Of a stretch of DNA of 64,000 bases, positions 36,096 to 48,800 are shown piece after piece; within the stretch, counting starts at the first letter, position 1; each line of letters starts with the position of its first letter. A program made the position numbers and the translations under genes. A model generated the notes under the pieces. That model searched no databases and had not been told where the DNA came from. It worked only from the letters and a program-made list of their open reading frames with translations. The DNA comes from Phalacrocorax aristotelis (Eukaryota > Chordata > Aves > Suliformes > Phalacrocoracidae), in the NCBI RefSeq assembly GCF_949628215.1, contig NC_134278.1, positions 39,140,115 through 39,204,114 of the forward strand. Reading direction: 5' to 3'.

Positions 36096-39000
36096 GTAGG
36101 AAGGCGGGGACGGGCGTTACCCCCCGCCGGCTCCGTCCCGCCCGGCTCCCCCTCAACGCTGCTTCGTGGCTGGGCGAGGGCGTTCGTAGGGCGGCTGCGC
36201 CTTTCGCCCGGGACGCGAGCGGCGCTTCGGCGGTTGTATCGCGCCCGGGGGCGCGGGCGGAGGTGCCCGGTAAGCGCGGTGAGGGGAGGGCGCCACGGCG
36301 GGGGGCGAGCGGGCGAGCTGAGAGCGGGAGGGACGGGGCGGCGCTGCCCGTCCCTGCCCTGCCCCGCGGTGGGGCCCGCCGCTGCGGCGGGGAGTCCGCG
36401 GGTGGGTGCATGGGTGCTCCCGGCTGGGCGGCGTGGAAAGCCCTGTGCGCGGCGTGGGGTGCCGCTGCTCCAAGTGCCTGTAATTCAGCCCGCTTGAACG
36501 GGCGGCTGCGTGGTTTCGAAGCCGAGACCCGTCGACTTTTGCGAGCCTTAAGGTCTGAATTGCTCCCCTATTTTATTTAAAATAATTTTTAAAAGAGCTT
36601 GAGGTGGCACTGTTCGTTTGGGTGATGTGGAAAATGCCACCTGCAGAAAGCTTGTGCCACGTTTCTGAATTTGTAATGGTGTGATTCCTTCTGATGTTAT
36701 GAAGTCTATGTATTCAGAAGCAAAACAGCTAGAAAGCACGTAGGTTGCTAGGAATACATGGAAATTAATGTCAGTCCCCCCCAGTTATGTGTTGCATAAC
36801 TTTCTGACTGCGGGGCATTTGAATTAACTTAAAGATGTAACCTAAAATGTTTGGGGAAAAAAAAAAGGCAAGATAAGTTTGTGGTGTGTTTTTTTCTTTT
36901 TTTTTTTTTCTTTCCAGATGACATCTCTCTTTTTGCTTTCAGTCTGAAGGGATGAATGTTTCTCCTCTGCTCAGCCTTAGACTGCTTCTCCTATTCTCAG
37001 TCTTGCCCTCTTCCCTTTCCCCAGTGTTCTCTTCCCTAGTCTGCTGCTGATTCTCATACTCTTTTTTTTCCTCCCCTCCCTTCTTCCTCCCTTAACAGTC
37101 TCTTCTTTTAACAGTCTTTATCTTAGCAGTCTCTTCTTCTGGTGAGCAGCCTCTGTTGATGACTGGTATGGTAGGCAGTTCAGGTCCCTCTCCTGAGATA
37201 TCTGCCCTTGTTCTTGCTGGAGACGATCACCTCAGTGACCAGCTAGCAGAAAACTTCCCTCAGAACAGGCTCTGTTCCCTGACATCTGCCTTGCTTGTTC
37301 TGGTGTATCAACTTCGTCCGGCACTTGAAGCTGGGTGGTGACTGGAAGCGTAGGCAGATTGTTAGTTTGCCACTTCTCCTGTGACAGGCATAGCTGCTAG
37401 AGGGACGGGACAGCAGTGACAATGCTGTCTTAAACTGCCTGGGCAGGGCTGGTTGGGGTTTGTTTGCGAGAAAGTTGAGGTGCTTCCATTTTCAGGTGTG
37501 TTTCCCAGCCTGCTGCTCTGTTTTGGAGTCGCTCCTTCTGCTCCTGCCTGTAACTCTCATATGAGCTCCCCAGAAGCTGTATACACAGGGATGCAGATTT
37601 ACGTAACTGCTGTGGCAATAAATAGATGTTTTGGTTTCTGCTTGGAGATAATCAGGTAATAGTCTCAAATACTGCTTGTTTTTTCTTGTCCATTTGTGGT
37701 TTCCTATTCAGGTTCCTAATGTGAGAGTCAAGATTTTTTTTTAACCACAGGAGTAAATGCCTGGAAAGGTGCCAGGGGAACGACAACTCTCCATTGACTG
37801 AGGACAGTCTGACTCCATTCTTGCCAAAAATAATGAGACATTCTGGGTGTATCAGTCACAAGCAAAAAAGTATTAAATAAATGAAGCTATTGCAAGGCAA
37901 TACCCTTTTTTTTTTTTTTTGAAGAAAAAAAAGTAGTCCAGAGATTAAGAACTAGACAGAGTTGTTTACTGCCTGTTCTTTTGCTGGTTGTCCATGTACG
38001 TTTTGTGGTGGAAGAGGTTTTAAGGTGAAGAACAGATGATACTTTTGCAGCTTGTTCAACATTTTAAATCAAATTTCCAGTCTTTGAACTAATAATATGA
38101 TCTATCACTGGCAAAATTTTAGTACAGATTTTAATACAAATAAATGAAGGCTTTATTCTGCATACTCACTGCAGTGGGCCTTGGCTGTACTGTTTTAATG
38201 TTTCCTTGGTCTCTAGTTACTTGTTCATAGCCTGGTGTAGCACAGGGATGTGGCAGGGATTAAAAATGGGACAATTCAGACGTGTGCTTATGAGTTGTGC
38301 ACTGCTGTCTGGTTTACCTGAAAAGAAATTTGTATTTGAGGCACTACAATAAATTGTGTGCTTCCTCAGCAGTATGGGAGGGACGAATTAGATCTAAAGA
38401 CATTAAAAAAACCAGTTCTGGTTTGGAAAAATCCCAAACCAGTTTGACTTTTAATAAACAGCTCAATTTCAGTGACCAGAATTCTCACTGAATGGATTAA
38501 GGCAAAATTTCTGCATCGTATTTTAGGCTAACTACAGAAGTTCAGAAAATGTTTTTCATTAGAGTGTGAAATTTTTTAAGAAAAGCTATGAACAGCTCTG
38601 AACAAATGGTCTGTTGTACCTGAGTTCTTTTTCATCTCTGCCAGTTTATCTTCCACTGGCTTCAGCGTAAATGGGCAACAAAACTATTTCTGTAGGGACA
38701 ACCACTACGAAATGAAGAGGTGCTATGAGAGGTGTGCTATGGCCTGTACTTCAGACCATATGGACCTTACATGAAGATTAAAGTCTTATTTTGTAATGGG
38801 AGAGAGGAAGTGTACTCAGCTTCCACTCAGTGCCTTGGTGGTTTTTTCACTGATGCAAAGCCAAAACAGCTATGAAACGAGGCCTCAACGCGCTCATCCA
38901 TTTTCTTGGCTGCGCAACCCCTATGAACATCTGCTCCGCGTTTAAACCATGGGGCTGGCACATTGTGATGGGGTGCCCTGCAGGTTTGGTAAGGGTGGCC

Positions 39001-42000
39001 TCGACAGCAGCAGCACCTCCGCTGTGTGGCATGGGGTGTCTTCAGGCCCAGGCAGCTGACACGAAGGGTGCCCGGGTAATTTCAGCTGTTAATCAGCACC
39101 GAGTTTCCTAGGTGCAATCAGACAGGAATGACTCTTTCTTTCAGCTTTGCCCCTGTTTCAAGTAACCACACCTAAACTGACCATTTGTAATACTCCCTAG
39201 TGCCTCTGTTCTTGGATTTGGTTGTTCTTTTGGCTAGGCTGAGCACTCTGCTTCCAGTGTTTCTCCATGACTTGCACTCTAGCCAATTTGATTAAATCTA
39301 GTCTAGTAACCCTATATGTAGGGTTATATGCATTGACATAAATCCTCATAACAAAGATTACTTTTTTCCTTTTAAATTTAATGTCCTTTTTTAGTTGAGA
39401 CTGCTTTTTAAAATAGGTTCTTACATTGTAGACTCTTAAGACTTAAGACTTACTCTGGCTGTAATTTTTAAGGCTTTTGGTTAAGCTATTTGGTTCAGTG
39501 TGTTTTGGGAGCAAATCACAATAGCTCTATGCGAACTGTTCCATGTCCCTTTACTCTCAGTGCAGGAGTTAAACTTTTTAAGAGCAGAAAGGATAGATAG
39601 CTTCTGTGAGGGCATGTTAGGTGTAATTCAGCTGTCTTCTCAGACAAGGCTTATAAGTGACCTTATATAATGTTCGCTTTATTTCTGAATCCATATAGTT
39701 GTCTGTGAACTCATAGTATGGTATGATTTCATGTTAGTTTCTACTTTACTTCTAGGTGGCTCCTACTGAGTTGACCTACTAAGCTTGCATATGTCATCAT
39801 TATCTGTTAGGAAAATATTTGGCAAAATGTTTTGGCCTTTTATTTGTTTGACTTTACTTTAGAGTAATAAAGTCATCACTTTTAAATTAAGTACAAACAG
39901 TAGCTATACAATTAGCGTGCAAATTGTATATAATGGTGTGGAGACCTTTTACACTGCAGCACACACAGTGCAAGACATTAAGCATTAGTACATGGAAAAT
40001 AAGATATTTTGATGAAAATTTATATGTGTGGTATGTAAGCAGGTTATTGTTGGAGTCTAGTTTACATTGCATAGTTACAAGGATAATAAAATGTATGTTA
40101 CATGATGTGTAATAGAGTGGTAGGAGGCACAGATGTCTGTAACTTAGTCATTTCTCATCCTTAGTTCCCAGGATAAGCAGTGACTAAACCAGCATTTTTC
40201 CTTACCATTGTTATAAAGTCCTTCTGTGATGAATCCAACCATTCTTGCTATTTTAATGCAATAGCTCATGCACATGATGCTGTTTGTGAGCATCAGTCAC
40301 GAACCTAACCAATGCTAACAGTGGTGCTTCCTTTTTCCCTCCGAGTAGGTCCCAGGTGTAATGCACTCACAGCTAGCATGTATGATTGGTTTTGGTTTTT
40401 TTTTTTCACAATTATACAGTCCGTTGTCAGTTATCTTTCTGTTTTTCTTTCTAAATTTCACTTGTTTAGTATAGTTTGCTTTCCTTTCCTTTAATGCAGG
40501 CAGGAAGATTGGGTATTCTGAAAAGACCAAAAGTTTGATCTCAAATCCTGCACATCTACGATCCTGAGAATTTGCAAGAAGCAAGGACCATTTGGTTAAG
40601 TATTTCCTGTAGACTCCTTTCTCATCAGTGGTTGGGAGTGGCACAGCTTGTTTGAAGCAATAGCCATGTAGTAGGGTTGTAGTAAGATGGTTTCTGTATT
40701 ACCTTTCAGCTCACACAGTGCAGAGTAAATAAGTTTATGCTTGCTTTTCTTATTGAATTCTTTCCCTCTGACCTCACCTCTTCATCCTTGGAATGGAGTA
40801 AAAAGGAATATGGTAGTGGTGGGCGATTCCCTTCTTCCCCCATGCAGATTATTGTTGCCGGTGTGGGGACTTGCGGGGTGTGGGAACAGCCTGAGTTGTT
40901 AACTTCTCATAGCTAACAACTTCTGGGTTAATTGTACTGCCTAGCTGCATCAGGGTGTAGTGCTAAGCTTTCTCAGGCTAGGACTTCTCACAGTTTGAAA
41001 TGTTGCTACTTTTTTTTTTCCTGCCTGGCTTTTGGGGCCTTCGCAGTTTGCAAGGGGCCAACAGTTTGTTTGTTTATTCTATGAAGACTGTAAAGTGCTT
41101 AGACTCTATAGCAGTAAGCAGAACAGAAGTATGTGGAAAACAAATGTAGTTTTTGATTGTGAATTTACCAAGTTGCTTGTGTCTACCATATCGGTAGTTT
41201 CTCTTGCTCCAGAAATGAACAGTACATTGACCACTCCACATGGATTTATTCTTGTGCATGCAGGTCAGGTGTGGAGGTGGTTCTTGCTGGTTATTTACAA
41301 GGCTGGTTCCAGATATACACAAACCCAGATTTGCTTTTGTGGCCCCAGTGGTGGTGTAAGCCATGAAGTTGTGCTTCAGATACGGTGTGTGCCCAGTTTT
41401 GCCTTTACAGTGACTCAGTTTGAAAGGTAAGTGGCTGTAAGCATTGTTTAGTGTGCCGATGATGTCCAAATTGAAGCAAATAGCCTAACTGCAGCAGTGT
41501 TTGATGCTGTGCTGCTGCAGGTCAAAGATGTGGATTTCGTGCAAATGTAGCCCAACGGTCAAACTGGCTTGCTCAGGCACCACTGGCAGGCAAGCTGTGA
41601 CCTTACAGACTTTTCCAGGGGTCACAAATGAGTTCTTACGAAGGTATAATTCAACTCCACAAGTTGCAGTTTTTTCTCTGTGGAGTGTCTGGGTACCTGT
41701 TGACATCTTTTATCTGCAGAGACCAACCCAATCCTCCAGAAGGTGGCCATGAGCACTTGCCCTTTTTAGTTTCCAGGAGGCTGACCTGCCTGAATTTCCT
41801 GGCTAGCAGCACTGAACACAGCCCTCCTTTGGGGTTTCTTGAATGATGAACGTGAAGCTCGCTTACTTGCTCCTGAAAGAAATGAGTCAGGGTGAGGAAA
41901 GGCTGTCTGCACCCATACACATCAAAGTCAACAGAGGGGCTTTCATGTTTGCCTTAAACAAGTCCCGTGCCCCCACAAAAAACCCTCAGTAAGGTCAGTT

Positions 42001-45000
42001 AGAGGCGCTCCCTGCCATGCCTCAGAGCTGTGGGATGAATCACTGATGGCCGCTCCTGGCAGAAAGAGCACTTGAGTGCATCTCCTGGGGGAATTCCTTC
42101 CCAGAAGCCCTTACCTGGCACCCGCAGTTCCTCCATGACCTGGTGCAGCCTGGCAGATGCATATGACAGGCTGCTAGCGTGCCAGCTCACCCTGCTTTGC
42201 TCTGCTTCAGGAGATGCAAGGTCTTAGTGTTCACTACTTTAGCTGTGCTGGTCCTTGTTCCACCATACAAGGCTGGCTTTTTAAGTAGAAAAGTTTTGCT
42301 TTAACGTGTTTCAGGCAGAGGTTTTGGAGGCATATGGACAGAAAAAGCTTACAAGTGAGCTGTGAGCTAGTTTGGGACCATGTTTATGCTTAGCTGTAAT
42401 GGGTCATTTAGAGGCGTATTTCCCACAAACCTTGAAGCAATGGTTTAGCCTGCGAGCTGGTGACCCAGGTTTCAGTTAGCACCTCTCCTGCTAGTTGCTT
42501 GTCTGCAATGGAAGTAAGTCTAGAAATGCTTTTAGTCAGTTGTGAAATACTGGAGCTTCTAGTCTTAACCTAAGACTAAAACAGGACAGAATCTCTGTGT
42601 CCTAGAAGTGGCTGTTCTCCCCATAAATCATAAATGGGCATTTGTGACTAGATTGGGAGAGAGATCTGCATGTGGCCCAATTAATCCAATCTGCCCGCAG
42701 TCGATGCGCAAGAAGAAATGTTTCTCAGACTGTTCATGTACTCTGTTCTGAAGTTTTCTGCCTGCAGATTACTGTTCAGCTCTGATAATACTAAAAGCAA
42801 GGAGGTGACAGTGAACATTGGTGAGGCCATATGAGAAATATTTAAAGACTTCTCTAGAAAGCTACAACGGAGAAAAGTAGTCTTTAAACAGGAATGTGCT
42901 AATAACATTTGGCAAGAGACGCATCATCAACAAAACACTGAGGAGAAGGGGAAAAAGATAGTGGGAACCCTGTGCAGCACCATGTAGTCTCTTGAGGGCT
43001 CAGTCACAAAATGAAACACAAGTCTTGTAAGAGGTGACTGACAGAGCTGAGATGGGAGCAAACTAGGACAAGAATCTCTGCCATTTGCTTCTCCCAGAAG
43101 GCAGCAGTTACCTTAGTTCAGTAAAAACAATAAAAACTCTGCCTAAAGCTTAATTAGACATTCTTTCTTTGATGCCAGGAAATAAAGTTTTCTAGTCACT
43201 GGGAAAGCAAAGGAGGAACTTGACTGTTAACACAGTCATTTAAAGTTAGTTGTGTTCTTTGAGGGTTGGAAGTAGAGGATGGGAAACATCCTCAGCCATG
43301 AACTGGATTGTCCATTACAGCCACATTTTTTTCCTTCCTCCTCTATGCTCCAGGTTGGTTATTCTTACTGGGAGTTTTCTGAGTGGTTACAGGAGAGTGA
43401 GGGTAATGTGAAGCTCCTTATCATGACCCAAGTAAATGGGGTTGGTCACTTCTTTCCTCCCTCCCCCCTGCCCTCTTCCTGTTGGCAGATTGCTCATTGT
43501 GAGAACTAAGTTGGTTTGAGTTGAGAAATAGATCTGTTTCTTGTTTTAAGGGGTTCATCACTTGCTAGTCAAGTTTTGGCATGTGGTTAAGGTTCTTAAT
43601 GTTGTAACTGGGTATGAAGTTTACTTTTTCAGGCATACTTCCCTGTTTATTTAAAAATGTTTTGAGTCATTCTCGCTAGCATTTACTCATGGTAAAACAG
43701 TTGCAAAAAGAACTTTGTTACAAATTTGAAAAGCGGTTCATATTCCCTGGGTGAATTAGTGTTCCTCATTTTGTGTCTGAGTCCTGTTCTTTATGTATGG
43801 CCCTCTTAGCACTTCAACAATGTGCTTTACTTGCACAGCCTTAAACTAATTCTCCTTAGGAAGGACTGAAGGCTCAGTTATTTTGAGTGACATGGCTATT
43901 TAGGGCCCTTCTTTTCAAGAAATTTTATCTGGATTTGACTTTGTGCTGCGAGAAGTTTCATTGTCCACAGAACAACTAATTGCAATAGTTCTATGAACTG
44001 CACGAAGTCATCGCCCTGCTGGGTTTTAATTGAATGCAAAATTACCCGAAGCTCAATTTGCTTTTACAAATAGTGTTTTGTAATATGTTTCAAGTTGGAT
44101 GTCCTGACTCCAGCTGCTGCAGCAGATGTTTTGTGCAGAGATGTGCTCTCTTTTTGGTATGCATGAAACTGTCTTAATATTCTGGAAGAAATACTCTGCA
44201 AAACTCCAGTCCCTACTGCAATGTCATGGTAATGACAGAAATATCTATCAAGCCAATTTAATGATGCTTAATATTGCATTGCAGTTCTTGTTAATCTGTG
44301 GGGAAAATCACTTCTGCTTTTTTTCCTTCCATAGTGGCGTATTGAAGCTGTTTATTAGTGCACAGAGAAATTTAGGTTGGAAGGGACCTCTGGTGGTCAT
44401 CTGGTCCAAGCTCTGGCTCAAAGCATGTTCAATTAGGTAAATTTTTCCTTATATCTAATTTAAATTTTCTGTTTGCCAACTTGTGTCCATCGCTTCTTGT
44501 CCTCTTACTCTCTGCACCTCTGAGAAGAGTCTGGCTCCATCATCTCTGCACCTTCTGACTGTAGCTGTAACTGTAGACAGCACGAAGGTCTCCTGGGAAC
44601 CTTCTCTTCTCCAGGATGAACAAACCCAGTTCCCTTAGGCTCTTGTGCATCCTGTGCTTCAGCTCCCTGACCGTTTTGGTGGCCTTCCACTGGACTTGCC
44701 CCAGCACGTCCGTGTCTTTTTGGTTTTGGGGATACCAAAAAGAGATACAGTACCCCAGATACAGTCTTACCCATGGTGAGTAGAGAAGAATAAACACTTC
44801 TCTTCACCTGCTGGCTATACTATTGTTAATTCAGCCCAGTACACACTTGGCCTTCTTTGCCACAAGGCATATTGCTGACTCGTTCAGCTTGTTGTCCATG
44901 CCAGGTCCTCTGCAGAGCTGCTCCCCAGCCTGTACTACTGCATGGGCTTATTTCCTCCTCCCAGATGCAGGACTTTGCATCTGCATTGGTGATGCTCATG

Positions 45001-45668
45001 AGGGTGCTGTCAGTCCCTTTCTCCAGCTTGTCTGGTCGGTCTGAGTAACAGTCTGCCCTCCAGCCTCTTGACTGTCCTCACGTAATCCGTGAACTTGTTA
45101 CAAGTGCACTTTAATTGTGCAGCTATTTAAGGAAGATGTTAAATGCTATTAGCCCAGTGTCAGTCTGAGGGGTACTGATGGTAACCAGCTGGCAGCTGGC
45201 CTTTGTGTGGATGATACAGCCCTTTGAGCCTGGTGGTCCTGCCATTTCTCCATCCAGATTCTCATGGCAGCATTCACCCTAAGGTGCTGAGGCTGGTGGT
45301 CTTTGGTATTTACTATTTTTGAGCTATAAAAGCTATGTTCAATCTGAGGAGCCTGGGTTTTGATACCTTTGTACGCTTACAGGCATCTGTGTGCAAGTGA
45401 ACATAGATTCTCTTCTTTCCATTGAAGGGAAGCTCTGTGTTGCCTAGTGGTTGGCCAGGAAGGAATGTGGGAGAATGTGATGGCCTTGTCTGATGGGCCA
45501 CTGATACTGGTTTTTAAAGGAATAGGTGAGAGCGCCTTTGTAAGTGTGAGTGGCTCTTCTGGGGGACAGTGGTGAGGAAGAGATCCCATAAAGAAGGAAG
45601 AATTCTGTATAAAATCAACAGATGCACTAGAGGTATGTAGTCTCTATTAATGCGTTTTGTATCCACAG
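36096..45668 (+). other. MRAP2: MRAP2 intron 1
   Basis: About 9.6 kb between the inferred exon 1 donor and the acceptor TCCACAG at 45662-45668. It holds pyrimidine-rich runs near 36895-37140 and, near its 3' end, the antisense CR1 at 44358-45262. No other coding segment was recognised. Confidence 0.55.
44358..45262 (-). repeat. CR1-type LINE 3' region, antisense, about 0.9 kb
   Basis: On the + strand it begins TTTAGGTTGGAAGGGACCTC and GGTCATCTGGTCCAAGCTC, the reverse complement of the CR1 3' end. It continues through TCTTCTCCAGGATGAACAAA, CAGTACACACTTGGCCTTCT, GCTTGTTGTCCATGCCAGGT and AGCCCAGTGTCAGTCTGAGG, a long stretch commonly found in antisense CR1 copies. It is the largest LINE piece in the window and ends about 400 bp before MRAP2 coding exon 1. 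Open frames on either strand here come from the repeat. Confidence 0.85.
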
Positions 45669-45678
45669 GTATATATTT

Positions 45679-45711
45679 ATGCAAGATGTCTGCCCTGAGG
45701 CCGATTTCTAA
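45679..45711 (+). other. Short out-of-frame upstream ORF overlapping the MRAP2 start
   Basis: An ATG at 45679-45681 lies 7 nt before the MRAP2 ATG within the inferred exon. It encodes ten codons (MQDVCPEADF) and stops with TAA at 45709-45711, inside the MRAP2 coding sequence. Its context is weak (T at -3, C at +4), so leaky scanning to the main ATG is expected. Confidence 0.6.
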
Positions 45712-45812
45712 CAGAACCTCCCAGCAGGCCTTGTCTAACTCTGATTACACCTGGGAGTATGAGTACTATGAGTATGGACCAGTGTCGTTTGAAGGCCTGA
45801 AGGCTCATAAAT
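45686..45812 (+). CDS. MRAP2: MRAP2 first canonical coding exon
   Basis: MRAP2 is a small single-pass accessory protein that forms antiparallel homodimers and modulates trafficking and signalling of melanocortin receptors (MC4R, MC3R, MC2R) and several other GPCRs in appetite and energy balance. This exon encodes residues 1-42: MSALRPISNRTSQQ, then SDYTWEYEYYEYGPVSFEGL and KAHK. Visible family features are the N-glycosylation sequon N9-R-T, the Tyr/Glu-rich D-Y-T-W-E-Y-E-Y-Y-E block, and the L-K-A-H-K-Y segment just before the membrane that is tied to dual topology. The donor is AAAT|GTAAGT. The start matches the vertebrate start in sequence; A at -3 gives reasonable initiation context. The exon probably begins at 45669 after CCACAG. 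Confidence 0.97.
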
Positions 45813-48800
45813 GTAAGTTCAGTAGAGGTACACTTTATTGCAGCTGAGCTTGCCCATCTTAATGTTCCTACTCTTCATTTGTAACTCATTATTGTACAAA
45901 AATCTCTCCCCTAATTTTTTTTTATTCTTAGCAGTTACAGTTATTACTCTGTTTATTAGATTATTGTAATTGTTTATGATTCAGTGTATTTTTATTGACT
46001 GTGTTTCTTGTGCATGAGAGAACTATGGATTTCTTGGCTGTGGTAGAAATTTGTCAATGCTGAGGAATATCAGAGGATCAGGAACAGATTATAACAGCAC
46101 ATACAGCCACTGCTGCTTCTGGTGACTACATGGTATGATCTGTTTGGCTCTGGTCTTGTTCCTGTTAATGCTAAAAAGGCAGTGGTGAGCAGCCTTATGG
46201 CTTTTGTTTTTTTTTTCATAGGAAATAAATTTAAGACTATAAAAGATTTAAAACAAAAGAAAAAATTCTTCTTTCTGAAGAAAATTTTATCGTTGGGACT
46301 TCATAGGAAGAGTGTGCGAAATTCAGCATTCTGCTAATACTGGAACTGTTTTACAGAAGTAACAAGTGGAGGACAGGGGCCAGAGAGATGAAAACTATTG
46401 GTAGGAATTGAGAGGAGGTTTAGCTAGGACAAGCTGGTACAGCTGGACTAACATGTACCTAAAGTTTAGGCAATGGCTTTGACTTTTACAAAATTTCTTT
46501 TTTTGGGGGGGAGGAGATGAGTGTTGGTAAAAAGAAAAAAAACTGACAGAGACTAACCCAGAATTACTGGACATGTTTTGCAAGCATTTTGGCAAGGAGA
46601 AGGAAACTATTTTGTGTCTCTGTTCCTGATCTGGATACACTGTGAAGGGGTTTGAGCACCAGGTTTCAAAGTGGGGAGGGGTCTCCAGCCAGTGCTGGAG
46701 CACTGGTCTGGTGTGGGATCGTACTTTCTGCCTCATTCATCGTGATGAGGGTTCAGACTGGGAGAGAGGAGTGCTTGCAGTGGCAATCAGTAGTCCAGAA
46801 AGGCTGACCTCCCTTGGCTCTGGACAGTCAGGATGTTTTGGGGAGACTCTGTAAGGGTCAGAAGAAACTTGTTGAAGTTATTGATAACTTTTAAAAGAAC
46901 TAGAGCAGAAATTGCTTTTTAGCCTGAATTGTACTTTACCTATTTTTCCCCCCAAAGCCTGCTGACTACTGTCTGTATTTTTACAAATGTTAGGTACTTG
47001 AAAAATGTAGGTCAGCTTTTATCATATTTCTAATTTATATTCCATTCTTCCACTTAATCAGAGGCCAAACCTGATTATGAAGATCACTGATTACAAAGAT
47101 TAGCTACAATGTTATGTACATGCCTTCTTTTTAGCTCGGTGTATAGAAAGAGTGTGACAGGAGAGAAAAATATGCATGATAGTTAGCTCTGGACCGCAGA
47201 AGGTATAGTGGCAAAATGGATCTTGGATTGCCATCAAAGTGATTGCCATGCTAAATGTGGCAGCTCAGCTTCGCTGTCTGGCTGTGCTGTTTGTAGAGTA
47301 GGAGGGTTCTGGACAACTCTAAGAGAATGGTACAGAAGACACAGTTGCTTTTCAGGTGGAGCTTGATGTACTTATGAGAGATTAATAGTAGAATCAGTGA
47401 CCTAGGAAGTCCCTTCTGTGTTGGTGTGTTTTTGGTTTTTTTCTTTTCCTCCCCAGTTTTTTTAACCGATGGATTGGAGTTAGTTCTGTTTACTTTGGTG
47501 TTACAGCATGCATTGTGAGACGGCTGAGTTTAACCTAGTAAAAGAACAGTCTACGTCTGTCTTGTGTATGGCATGATATTTCTTGTCATAATATGTTCTT
47601 GGCATGTTTCTTTTTCTAGCTATTCCCAGCTGTGTTGAGACTGTTGAGGAATGTGGAGGCAACGTGATCAGACATTTAAGTTTACTGCAATCCTAACCTG
47701 AGAGGAAGGAGGACAGATTACACTGGGGTTGTATTAGAAGGGAGACTTTGGAGACTTTGAATATGGACAAATCCTCATTTTTTTATTTATTGGCTTTTTT
47801 TTTGGCCATGTAAGAAATCTTGACTGTCATAGCCTTTGGCACAGCTGCAAGTAGGCTTAGTTTCAGCCTCTGTTAATAAAGATAAATTTTGTAGAGGCAG
47901 GTACCACAAATGGTGAAGTTGGGGCTTTGTAGACTTATTATCACTTGGAACTATTCTGTCTCCTTCAGGCATGCTATTGTAACTTTTGTAGTAATGGTAG
48001 AATTCAAATTGGTGATATAAACTGAGGTGAAAGTGATGAGAGAGGCTGCTTCGGTGATCAGGCTTACAATGTAAAGTTAAAGTGTGCTGTTGGCTCATAT
48101 GTACGTTGTACTGTGAGCTGTAATGAAACCAAGGCGATAAATGGTCTGACCAGTTGGTGGAGAAATGTGTGGTGCAGGGAAAAAATGTCAGTGGTACTGC
48201 TCCATTTAGAAAATGCCAGCTCATCCAGACTGAGTACTGATAATCAGAAGTGGCTGAGTAGCTTCTCTGAGAGCAGGAAGCACCTTGAAGGTGGGATGGT
48301 CCTTGAATGCTGCTGGGTATATGGATGTGAATGCTACCGAAGTCTGCAAGTGAGTCTAAAAGAAAATAAAACAGCAGAGCTGGAGAAGGGGTGTTAATGA
48401 ATGCATGTAACTTATGTTGGAGAATTTAAAGGGGAGAGGACTTCAGTTTCAGAGATGGTTGCAGTGACAGTTGGCCAGCTGTAAAACATCCCTGACCCTT
48501 CTTAAAATTAGAGGTGTGCGAATTTTAAATTTTTTAAAAAAATTTAATTCTGATACACAAGGTATTTCACCCAACATGAGAAGGCACTGTTTTGAACCAA
48601 AAGGTAAAATGAGTTCCACAAGATAAAGTTGGCAGCCACCTTCAGATTAATGTTGATTAATTAATTGTAGGCAAGTGGAGGTTCCTAATAATTCAATGTA
48701 TATATAAAGGAATTCCAAAGCCTGCTTTCTGAGAGAAAAAATTATGCAAAGTGACCTGTGAAGAAAAAATATTCACAAAACAAATTAATACACAAAAATA

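Larger units (their letters stand above)
35530..36540. promoter_or_regulatory. MRAP2: CpG island, inferred MRAP2 promoter
   Basis: About 1 kb of very GC-rich, CpG-dense sequence in an otherwise AT-leaning region. It contains many GC boxes (GGGCGGG types), a CACGTG E-box at 35979-35984, a 17-bp tandem duplication at 35867-35900 and a GGTTC pentamer run at about 36058-36072. No TATA box is apparent, which fits a dispersed CpG-island promoter. It is the only such island in the window and lies upstream of the MRAP2 coding exons on the correct strand. The high GC also creates a spurious 325-codon open frame. Confidence 0.8.

Noticed and set aside
35603-36580. 325-codon + strand open frame across the CpG island
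   Set aside because: GC-rich sequence has few stop codons. The translation is Arg/Pro/Ala/Gly low-complexity, runs through a good splice donor, and has equally long antisense shadows. Only the part from 35993 to 36095 is considered, as a possible MRAP2 extension.
44505-45048. Overlapping open frames of 63-100 codons on both strands
   Set aside because: They lie inside the antisense CR1 copy at 44358-45262.
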